From Salinispirillum sp049115955 (GTDB lineage Bacteria; Pseudomonadota; Gammaproteobacteria; Pseudomonadales; Natronospirillaceae), in the NCBI GenBank assembly GCA_049115955.1, contig JAGDZJ010000015.1, positions 124,001 through 188,000 of the forward strand: 64,000 bases of DNA, given 5' to 3'. Positions 34,314-41,261 of the stretch are shown piece by piece. The stretch's first letter is position 1. Each line of letters begins with the position of its first letter. Made by a program: the position numbers and the translations under genes. The notes beneath the pieces are model-generated. The model was not told where the DNA came from. It searched no databases and saw only the letters and a list, made by a program, of their open reading frames with translations.

Positions 34314-34637
34314 TTAGTACTTCCACAACAGTAACGGTGGCTCCTGCCCCGCCCTGTTGTCCATATAGGCAAAAAACAGATCCGTATTAAACCCCGGCAA
34401 CTCCTGCAGCTCGCGCCGCATCCCCACTTCACCGGGAATACCGCAGGGAATGAGCAATTCATTGCCTGCGCTTACTAAGTGCCAACAGAGCTGATTGCGC
34501 CACAACACCAAATGCACCTGGCGCAAGACAGCCATATCCATACTGGCGTACACACGATCACCGGGAAAATGGACGGAGATACCGCGGTGGCTGGACTCGA
34601 CCCGTTCGGGCTGAAAAGGATGTAGCGGCGCGTTCAT
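34314..34637 (-). CDS. Hypothetical protein, 107 residues
   Basis: I do not recognise this family. The protein is about 107 residues, soluble-looking and without a signal peptide. It is rich in hydrophobic beta-like stretches (VLRQVHLVLWRNQLCWHLV, ELLIPCGIPGEVGM) and ends LLLWKY. It sits just downstream of ntrC on the same strand, about 100 bp after the ntrC stop codon, and converges with the TPR gene. It could be the last member of the ntrBC transcription unit. I judge it real from its position and composition rather than from homology. Confidence 0.55.
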   Translation of the reverse strand: MNAPLHPFQPERVESSHRGISVHFPGDRVYASMDMAVLRQVHLVLWRNQLCWHLVSAGNELLIPCGIPGEVGMRRELQELPGFNTDLFFAYMDNRAGQEPPLLLWKY

Positions 34638-34741
34638 GGGGGCTCATTTCGACGGACACAAGACGCTCATTATGGCCAGTGACTGACCATCCAGCAAGCA
34701 GAGAGAGCACCTACGCTGCATTTGCTAGAAGGCGCTTTTAC

Positions 34742-36172
34742 TCAATCGTCGCCGTCGTCGTCCTGACCATCGGTCGCCATGCCCAGTTCTTTTATTTTAC
34801 GCGTCAGCGTATTGCGCCCCCAGCCCAACATCTGGGCTGCGTCACGCCGCCGCCCTGCGGTATGCTTCAGAGCGACGTCTATCATCGCCTGCTCGAACAA
34901 GGGCACCGCCGTATCAAGTATGCCCTGATGACCTTGCATCAACTCACGATCCGCCCAGTATTTCAATCCATCGACCCAATGGCTACCCGTCTCCTGCACT
35001 TGTTCTTCGGCAATGAGTTCTGGTGGCAAGTCATTAATAAAGACTTCACGGCCCGACGCCATCACGGTGATCCAGCGGCAGGTGTTCTCAAGCTGTCGCA
35101 CGTTACCGGGCCATGGCAAGCTGGCCAAAAACTCTACGGTATCCGGGCGCAACAGCTTGGCTTCTACACCCAGCTCGGTCGCGGCGCGGCCAAGGAAATA
35201 ACTCAGCAAGCGTGGAATGTCTTCGCGGCGATCGGCCAAGCGTGGAATATGTATACGGATGACGTTCAGACGATGGAATAAATCTTCGCGGAACCGCCCT
35301 TCCTTCACCAAGCCTTCGAGGTTTTGGTGCGTCGCGGCGATGATACGTACATCGACCTTAATGGCCGTATGCCCGCCAACGCGATAAAACTCACTGTCTG
35401 CTAACACGCGCAACAAACGGGTCTGTGTTTCCGACGGCATGTCGCCTATTTCGTCTAAAAACAGCGTACCGCCATTGGCCTGTTCAAACCGGCCCGGTCG
35501 TTGCCCACTGGCTCCGGTGAACGCACCTTTTTCGTGCCCGAATAATTCAGATTCAATCAGATCACGCGGAATGGCCGCCATGTTCAACGCAATAAACGGC
35601 TTGTCACGACGCGGACTGTGGCGGTGCAGCGCTTGCGCCACCAGCTCTTTACCGGTGCCCGACTCCCCATTGATCAGTACCGTAATATTCGAGTGCGACA
35701 AACGACCAATGGCGCGAAAGACCTCTTGCATGGCCGGCGCTTCGCCGATAATTTCCTGCGCTGCTTGGCGCTCTGGTTCCGCTATGTCCATCGACTGCTC
35801 ACGCGCATGCTCCATCGCACGCTTGACCAAATCAATGGCTTCAGTAATGTCGAACGGTTTCGGTAGGTATTCAAACGCCCCGCCCTGAAAAGAGGCCACC
35901 GCGCTGTCGAGGTCGGAATGCGCCGTCATGATGATCACCGGCACCTCTGGGTATTTGCCGTGTATTTCACGCATCAGCTCCAGTCCGTCCATGCCTTCCA
36001 TACGCACGTCACTGACGATCACCGTAGGCTTGTCACGCTGCAACCGCTGCAACAAGCTCTCGCCGTCACTGAATGCTTGGCAGGCCCAGCCTTCTTTTTC
36101 TACCGCCTTCTCTAGTACCCACCGAATGGAGCGATCATCGTCCACGACCCAGACTGTTTCCCCGTTATTCAT
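34742..36172 (-). CDS. glnG: Nitrogen regulation response regulator NtrC
   Basis: NtrC is the sigma-54 activator of nitrogen-starvation genes. The protein (476 residues from MNNGETVWVVDDD) has a receiver domain with the phosphorylated aspartate in VSDVRM (residue 55), a central AAA+ domain with GESGTGKE and GAFTGA, the loop that contacts sigma-54, and a C-terminal Fis-type helix-turn-helix (DAAQMLGWGRNTLTRKIKEL). The ATG at 36172 has an AGGAG ribosome-binding site. An ATG at 36190 would overlap the ntrB stop as ATGA and add six residues. It lies downstream of ntrB in one operon. Its likely targets glnA and ntrB itself are in this window. Confidence 0.97.
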   Translation of the reverse strand: MNNGETVWVVDDDRSIRWVLEKAVEKEGWACQAFSDGESLLQRLQRDKPTVIVSDVRMEGMDGLELMREIHGKYPEVPVIIMTAHSDLDSAVASFQGGAFEYLPKPFDITEAIDLVKRAMEHAREQSMDIAEPERQAAQEIIGEAPAMQEVFRAIGRLSHSNITVLINGESGTGKELVAQALHRHSPRRDKPFIALNMAAIPRDLIESELFGHEKGAFTGASGQRPGRFEQANGGTLFLDEIGDMPSETQTRLLRVLADSEFYRVGGHTAIKVDVRIIAATHQNLEGLVKEGRFREDLFHRLNVIRIHIPRLADRREDIPRLLSYFLGRAATELGVEAKLLRPDTVEFLASLPWPGNVRQLENTCRWITVMASGREVFINDLPPELIAEEQVQETGSHWVDGLKYWADRELMQGHQGILDTAVPLFEQAMIDVALKHTAGRRRDAAQMLGWGRNTLTRKIKELGMATDGQDDDGDD

Positions 36173-36186
36173 CCCATCACTCCTGT

Positions 36187-37284
36187 TCATTTGGCCTCTG
36201 TCCGCGGGTCGGATTCACTGGTCAGCGGTAGATACACGCTGAAGCGGGTACACCCCGGCTCACTTTCACAATCAATGACCCCACCGTGCTGTGTGACAAT
36301 TTGCTGCGCGATTGACAAGCCAAGGCCAGTACCCTGCGCACGCCCACTCACCATGGGGTAGAACACGTTTTCCATCAGCTCCTCTGCAATACCTGGGCCG
36401 TTATCCTCAATTACCAGACGCAGGACCAAACGATGGCGTTTTTGGCCAATGGTGAATTGACGTAACGCCCTGGTCAGCAGCGTCATCTGTTTGTCTGGAT
36501 TGCCATCACCCTGCGATTGCAACGCCTCCATACCATTGCGCACGATGTTCAGCACCGCTTGAATCAACTGCTCGGAGTCACCAATGAACTCTGGGAGGCT
36601 GGGGTCGTAATCGCGGATAAAAGAAACACTGCCCCCTGCCTCGGCACGCATCAAGCTGAGTACGCGCTCAGTCACTTCGTGCACATTTGTGGGGCGTAGG
36701 CGGGGTAACTTATTCGACCCAAGAATGCGATCAACCAAATTACGCAGACGATCAGCCTCTTCAATGATGACTTGGGTGTACTCATCAAAAGCCGGATCCG
36801 CCAGCTCAAGGGCGAGCAACTGGGCGGCACCACGAATGCCACCCAAGGGATTTTTCACTTCATGCGCCAACCCACGCACCAACACCCGTGCGGCTTCCTG
36901 CTTGGCCAATGACGACTCTTCACGACTGATTTTGATGATGCGGTCCATCGACAGAAACTCGACCAGCACCGCTCGACGCCCTTGGTCATGCAGCGGCGTT
37001 AAAGTCATATCGACCGTGATCTTGCTGCCATCGGCGACCAACAGCAGCACTTCCGAGCGCTGCGTTGTCGGCACCTCTTCGCACAGCACCCGATTCAACA
37101 ACAGCTCTAACGATTCTTGCGGCTCAAACAGCACACGCCAAGGCTGCCCCTGAACCTGATTGCCGCTGCGCGCAAACAGCGACTCTGCGGACGAGTTCAT
37201 GTAATCAATGTGCAGATCGTCGTTCAGCAACACCATTGCGGTTGCTTGGTGATCCACAATCCACTTAAAAAGATCGATACTCAA
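36187..37284 (-). CDS. glnL: Nitrogen regulation sensor histidine kinase NtrB
   Basis: NtrB phosphorylates NtrC when nitrogen is short and, with PII, removes the phosphate when it is plentiful. The protein has an N-terminal PAS domain (about residues 5-110), the histidine box LAHEVKNPLGG with His141, and an ATPase domain with NIVRNGMEAL and GNGPGI-type (EDNGPGI) and GTGLGL boxes. I chose the TTG at 37284 because it has a GGAGG ribosome-binding site at good spacing and gives a family-like N-terminus (MSIDLFKWIVDHQ). ATG 37299 and TTG 37314 lack such a site. It is read from the sigma-54 promoter marked upstream. Confidence 0.95.
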   Translation of the reverse strand: MSIDLFKWIVDHQATAMVLLNDDLHIDYMNSSAESLFARSGNQVQGQPWRVLFEPQESLELLLNRVLCEEVPTTQRSEVLLLVADGSKITVDMTLTPLHDQGRRAVLVEFLSMDRIIKISREESSLAKQEAARVLVRGLAHEVKNPLGGIRGAAQLLALELADPAFDEYTQVIIEEADRLRNLVDRILGSNKLPRLRPTNVHEVTERVLSLMRAEAGGSVSFIRDYDPSLPEFIGDSEQLIQAVLNIVRNGMEALQSQGDGNPDKQMTLLTRALRQFTIGQKRHRLVLRLVIEDNGPGIAEELMENVFYPMVSGRAQGTGLGLSIAQQIVTQHGGVIDCESEPGCTRFSVYLPLTSESDPRTEAK

Positions 37285-37329
37285 AATGAGGTCCTCCATC
37301 GGAGGTAAGGGCAAATATCAGGCCAGAGT

Positions 37330-37345
37330 AGCGATGCCTGCACCA
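37330..37345 (-). promoter_or_regulatory. Candidate sigma-54 promoter of ntrBC
   Basis: On the minus strand TGGTGCAGGCATCGCT has the invariant GG and GC at the exact -24/-12 spacing, with 4 of 6 and 4 of 5 matches in the two boxes. The start site would be near 37319, 35 nt before the TTG chosen for ntrB. Two NtrC sites lie at about -100 and -140. Confidence 0.6.
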
Positions 37346-37410
37346 ATAACGCGAACAGGCGCTATCGCGCCGCTCATGGTGTGAATAGCCGACAAAATGA
37401 CGTCGAGGAA

Positions 37411-37427
37411 TGCACCACTATAGTGCA
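37411..37427. promoter_or_regulatory. NtrC binding site upstream of ntrBC, proximal
   Basis: TGCACCACTATAGTGCA is a 17-bp dyad with the TGCAC-N7-GTGCA frame, centred about 100 bp before the predicted ntrB start site. Confidence 0.85.
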
Positions 37428-37450
37428 TAAAGAAAGTCGGGGAAATGCTG

Positions 37451-37467
37451 CGCACCTGAATGGTGCG
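37451..37467. promoter_or_regulatory. NtrC binding site upstream of ntrBC, distal
   Basis: CGCACCTGAATGGTGCG is a perfect 5-7-5 dyad of the same type, 40 bp (about four turns) from the proximal site and about 140 bp before the predicted start. Confidence 0.8.
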
Positions 37468-37517
37468 AATTTTGAGAGCTGCATGCCACAGCGCGGAGTA
37501 TTTGCCGGTAGTTTGAT

Positions 37518-37649
37518 GGCGGATGACGCTGCGCTCTTCTGCCCTACACGCGATGATGGACATTGACTGAGGCAGGGGCGCAGGGCGTATGCCGCAAAGC
37601 GCGCATTCCCGGCCCGCCGTTGAGCGCTGGCGGCATACCCCGAAAGCCC
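37518..37649 (+). repeat. Dispersed modular intergenic repeat, copy with short A module and full B module
   Basis: The A module begins GGCGGATGAC and runs straight into GCTGCGCTCTTCTGCCC, so the 50-bp piece found in the long copies is missing. The B module is complete, with the inverted repeat GTATGCCGC (37587-37595) / GCGGCATAC (37630-37638). It fills most of the space between the NtrC sites and the PanZ-like gene. No gene is visible in the 400-bp gap. Confidence 0.85.
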
Positions 37650-37684
37650 TTGCCGACTAGCTTAAGGTCATCCGCCATGCAAGT

Positions 37685-38113
37685 CTATTGCTTAACCCAA
37701 CGCACCCAAGTCGCGTTATCGCGCGCTTCGGGCTCGCCCTTCTTAAAGCCGAGTTTGTCGAACAAGCCGTCGGTCGTCGGTTGCTGACGGGTATCGATGT
37801 ACACCGGGCGAGCGACTTCTTGCAATACCAATTCCATCATACGAAACGCCACGCCACGGCGCCGTGTGGTCTTGCGCACACCGAGGCCAATGACTTGCAA
37901 GCCGTCATCAGTAGGTTTGATACCTACCGAGCCTAGAATTCGTCCGTTGAACCAAGCACCCCATACCTGCTCACACGGGCGCATCCATTGCTCTACAAAT
38001 TCTTCGCCCGACAAGTCGCGCACCATCCAGCCGGGGCTGTCGGCGTAGATTTTCACCAAGTCGGAATAGTGCTCCGGGTTGTCGAGACTTAGCTGTTCTA
38101 CCGTCACAGGCAT
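37685..38113 (-). CDS. GNAT-family protein of the PanZ/PanM (acetyl-CoA sensor) type
   Basis: This 142-residue single-domain GNAT protein has the acetyl-CoA loop LGVRKTTRRRGVAFRM, almost the same as the LRVREVTRRRGV segment of E. coli PanZ (PanM). PanZ triggers self-cleavage of the PanD precursor and lowers its activity when acetyl-CoA is high, so it controls pantothenate synthesis. The N-terminus (VEQLSLDNPEHYSDLVKIYAD) also fits. panD is not in this window. It is divergent from hisB, with 145 bp between. An ordinary N-acetyltransferase role is the alternative. Confidence 0.75.
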   Translation of the reverse strand: MPVTVEQLSLDNPEHYSDLVKIYADSPGWMVRDLSGEEFVEQWMRPCEQVWGAWFNGRILGSVGIKPTDDGLQVIGLGVRKTTRRRGVAFRMMELVLQEVARPVYIDTRQQPTTDGLFDKLGFKKGEPEARDNATWVRWVKQ

Positions 38114-38258
38114 ATTTTGCTACCTTATTAAAAGAATTTGTCACTCCACTCCACCTCAGGGCTTAGCCTGAGCGACAGAGTACGTTATAATTTTGTTCCT
38201 TAAGTATGGCAAATTTCTTTTTCATTTGCTGCCCGCGTATTACTAGGAGCGTCACATC

Positions 38259-38849
38259 ATGGCTCGTACCGCCCAGATTGAGCGGAATACCACCGAAACA
38301 CAGGTTCAGGTCAGCATTAATTTGGATGGCACTGGCACTGCAAAGCTGAATTCAGGCATGCCCTTTATGGATCATATGCTGGATCAGATCGCGCGCCACG
38401 GCCTGATCGACCTCGATATCACATGCCATGGTGACACCCACATCGACGACCACCACAGTGCCGAAGACGTCGGCATCACACTGGGCATGGCCGTAGCCAA
38501 AGCCATTGGCGACAAGAAAGGTATTCAACGTTACGGGCATTCGTACGTGCCGTTGGACGAAGCGTTGTCGCGCGTAGTGCTCGACTTTTCCGGTCGCCCC
38601 GGTTTGGACTACAACATCGACTTCACCCGCGCCAGCGTCGGCGGATTCGATGTTGACCTGTTCCGTGAATTTTTCCAAGGGTTCGTTAATCACGCCTTGG
38701 TCACCTTGCACATCGACAACCTGAAAGGCATCAACAGCCATCACCAGATCGAAACGGTGTTTAAAGCCTTCGGTCGCGCTTTACGCATGGCGACAACACC
38801 CGACCCTCGCATGGCGGATCAAATGCCGTCTACCAAAGGTGTGCTCTAA
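38259..38849 (+). CDS. hisB: Imidazoleglycerol-phosphate dehydratase
   Basis: HisB removes water from imidazoleglycerol phosphate in histidine synthesis. The 196-residue form is monofunctional: it lacks the N-terminal histidinol-phosphatase domain of enteric HisB. Manganese ligands are in the two repeats MPFMDHMLDQ and DDHHSAED, and again in NHALVTLHID and SHHQIETVFK. It is the first gene of hisB-hisH-hisA-hisF, with only 12 bp to hisH. Confidence 0.98.
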   Translation: MARTAQIERNTTETQVQVSINLDGTGTAKLNSGMPFMDHMLDQIARHGLIDLDITCHGDTHIDDHHSAEDVGITLGMAVAKAIGDKKGIQRYGHSYVPLDEALSRVVLDFSGRPGLDYNIDFTRASVGGFDVDLFREFFQGFVNHALVTLHIDNLKGINSHHQIETVFKAFGRALRMATTPDPRMADQMPSTKGVL

Positions 38850-38861
38850 GGATAATCTGCA

Positions 38862-39506
38862 ATGTCTGTAATTGCTGTCATTGACTATGGAATGGGAAAC
38901 CTCCATTCCGTTGCCAAGGCGTTGGAATTTGTCGCGCCCGACCAAAAAATAGTCGTCACCCACGACGCTGAAATCGTCCGTAATGCCGACCGGGTGTTAC
39001 TGCCCGGCGTTGGAGCGATCCGCGATTGCATGCAAGCCATGCGCGATACGGGCGTGGCGGACTTAGTGCACGCCGTGTGTCACGACCGCCCCTTTTTGGG
39101 CGTGTGCGTGGGCATGCAGGCGCTGCTCGAACACAGCGCGGAGAATCAAGGCGTCGATACCCTCGGGGTGTTTCCCGGCCAAGTGAAACGTTTCGCGTTG
39201 GACCAAGTGGACGCTCAAGGTCTGGCGATGAAAGTACCGCACATGGGCTGGAACCAAGTGCAACAAACCTTGGACCACCCCTTGTGGCACGGCATCGCCG
39301 ACGACAGCCGCTTTTACTTTGTGCACAGTTTCTACGCCGACCCGCACCCCGAGAGCCAGGTGGCGGGCCTGTGTACCTATCAAACGCCCTTTGCTGCCGC
39401 GATCGCGCGCGACAACATGTTCGCCACACAGTTTCACCCGGAAAAGAGCAGCGACGCCGGCCTACAACTGTTACGCAATTTCACACGCTGGTCGGGCCAA
39501 CCCTGA
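38862..39506 (+). CDS. hisH: Imidazole glycerol phosphate synthase, glutaminase subunit
   Basis: HisH releases ammonia from glutamine and passes it through HisF to the cyclase site. The 214-residue class I amidotransferase has the oxyanion strand LLPGVGAIRDCM, the nucleophile in GVCVGMQAL, and the histidine-glutamate pair in TQFHPEKSSD. It is in the his operon and pairs with the hisF product two genes downstream. Confidence 0.98.
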   Translation: MSVIAVIDYGMGNLHSVAKALEFVAPDQKIVVTHDAEIVRNADRVLLPGVGAIRDCMQAMRDTGVADLVHAVCHDRPFLGVCVGMQALLEHSAENQGVDTLGVFPGQVKRFALDQVDAQGLAMKVPHMGWNQVQQTLDHPLWHGIADDSRFYFVHSFYADPHPESQVAGLCTYQTPFAAAIARDNMFATQFHPEKSSDAGLQLLRNFTRWSGQP

Positions 39507-39539
39507 CGCCTAGCCGAACCGCATTTTACGGAGCACAAC

Positions 39540-40277
39540 ATGCTGATCATTCCCGCCATAGACCTTAAAGACGGCCAATGCGTGCGTTTGCGCCAAGGGC
39601 GCATGGACGACTCCACCGTATTCAGTGATGACCCCGTGGCCATGGCCGCACAGTGGCGCGCGCAAGGTTGCCGCCGCCTGCATCTGGTTGACTTGAACGG
39701 CGCCTTTGCAGGCACCCCGGTTAACGGCGACATCGTGCGCGCCATTGCCAGCGAGCACACAGATTTACCGGTGCAGATTGGTGGTGGTATCCGCGATTTG
39801 AAAACCATTGAGTTCTACCTCGATGCGGGCGTGACCTACTGCATCATCGGCACCAAGGCAGTACAAGACCCCGCGTTCGTCGCCGAAGCCTGCAAAGCGT
39901 TTCCGGGCCATATCATTGTCGGCATCGACGCCAAAGACGGCATGGTTGCTACCGATGGCTGGGCCGACGTGTCCACCGTGAAAGCCACTGACCTGGCCGC
40001 TCAGTTTGCCGCCGACGGCGTCAGCAGCATTGTGTACACCGACATCGCCCGCGACGGCATGATGCAAGGGGTAAACTGGGAAGCCACGCTGGAACTCGCG
40101 CGCGTGGGCGGCATTCCCGTCATTGCGTCGGGTGGCGTCACCAATATGGACGACGTGCAGCGCTTGGCTGAAACCGCCGACCAAGGCATCTTAGGCGCCA
40201 TTACTGGCCGTGCCATTTACGAAGGCACGCTGGACCTGCAAGAAGCCCAAGCCTACCTCGACCAACAGGGGCAGTAA
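39540..40277 (+). CDS. hisA: ProFAR isomerase
   Basis: HisA isomerises the ring-opened phosphoribosyl intermediate in histidine synthesis. This 245-residue half-barrel-repeat TIM barrel starts MLIIPAIDLKDGQCVRL with the catalytic aspartate, and carries the phosphate-binding QIGGGIRD and IASGGVTNMDD segments and the second catalytic aspartate in YTDIARDGM. Only three bases separate it from hisF, with which it shares fold and ancestry. Confidence 0.98.
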   Translation: MLIIPAIDLKDGQCVRLRQGRMDDSTVFSDDPVAMAAQWRAQGCRRLHLVDLNGAFAGTPVNGDIVRAIASEHTDLPVQIGGGIRDLKTIEFYLDAGVTYCIIGTKAVQDPAFVAEACKAFPGHIIVGIDAKDGMVATDGWADVSTVKATDLAAQFAADGVSSIVYTDIARDGMMQGVNWEATLELARVGGIPVIASGGVTNMDDVQRLAETADQGILGAITGRAIYEGTLDLQEAQAYLDQQGQ

Positions 40278-40280
40278 TCC

Positions 40281-41042
40281 ATGGCACTGGCGAAACGCAT
40301 TATCCCGTGTCTTGATGTCGACAAAGGCCGTGTGGTGAAGGGCGTCAACTTTGTGGGTATCCGCGACGCCGGAGATCCGGTTGAAGTCTCACGCCGCTAC
40401 AACGAGCAAGGCGCCGACGAAATCACCATTCTCGACATCTCCGCCACCCACGAAGGGCGTGGCACCATGCTGGAAACGGTATCGTCCGTGGCCGGACAGG
40501 TATTTATTCCCCTAACCGTCGGCGGCGGTATCCGCACGGCGGACGACATTCGCGCCATGCTGAACGCCGGTGCCGACAAGGTGTCCATCAACTCGGCCGC
40601 CGTATCAAACCCCGACTTTGTGCGTGCCGCGTCCGAACGCTTTGGCGCACAGTGCATTGTGGTGGCCATTGATGCCAAGCAAACCGGCGAAGGCAAGTGG
40701 GAAATATTCACCCATGGCGGCCGCAAACCGACGGGTATCGACGCGGTAGAATGGGCAGTGAAAATGGAAGAATACGGCGCAGGTGAAATCCTGTTGACCA
40801 GCATGGACCGTGATGGCGTAAAAAGCGGGTTTGATTTAGCGCTGACGCGCACCGTGTCCGATGCCGTGCATGTGCCGGTGATTGCGTCCGGTGGTGTGGG
40901 CAACCTGGACCACCTCGCCGAAGGCGTTCTACAAGGCCACGCCGATGCGGTGTTGGCGGCCAGTATCTTTCACTTCGGTGAATTTACCGTGCCGCAAGCC
41001 AAAGCCCATATGGCCAGCCGTGGTATAGAAGTGCGGCTGTAA
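40281..41042 (+). CDS. hisF: Imidazole glycerol phosphate synthase, cyclase subunit
   Basis: HisF uses ammonia from HisH to form imidazole glycerol phosphate and AICAR. The 253-residue TIM barrel begins MALAKRIIPCLDVDKGRVVKG with the catalytic aspartate, followed by VGGGIRTADDI, the second catalytic site LLTSMDRDGVKSG and IASGGVGN. It closes the his operon. Downstream comes a long copy of the dispersed repeat, with no clear terminator. Confidence 0.98.
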   Translation: MALAKRIIPCLDVDKGRVVKGVNFVGIRDAGDPVEVSRRYNEQGADEITILDISATHEGRGTMLETVSSVAGQVFIPLTVGGGIRTADDIRAMLNAGADKVSINSAAVSNPDFVRAASERFGAQCIVVAIDAKQTGEGKWEIFTHGGRKPTGIDAVEWAVKMEEYGAGEILLTSMDRDGVKSGFDLALTRTVSDAVHVPVIASGGVGNLDHLAEGVLQGHADAVLAASIFHFGEFTVPQAKAHMASRGIEVRL

Positions 41043-41056
41043 ACAAACCGTCGTGT

Positions 41057-41234
41057 GGCGGATGACGGGCAACTGCGTCCTGCGTTGCCCGCATACCATC
41101 CATCCATGGATGTAACGCTGCGCTCTTCCGCCCTATATCGAGCGACGCGGTTTGGGCTAGGGTCGTAGGGCGTATGCCTCAAGGCGCGACTCCCGGCCTG
41201 CCGTGGAGCGCCGGAGGCATACCCCGAAAGCCCA
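41057..41234 (+). repeat. Dispersed modular intergenic repeat, long copy 2
   Basis: It has the full A module with the 50-bp middle piece (GGGCAAC/GTTGCCC stem) and the B module. Here the B stem is GTATGCCTC (41172-41180) with GAGGCATAC (41214-41222). Relative to the other copies both sides changed together, and the inner GGCGC/GCGCC pair also replaces AGCGC/GCGCT. It separates hisF from convergent argS. Confidence 0.88.
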
Positions 41235-41261
41235 ACGCAGACACCAAGCAGGTCGAGAAAG

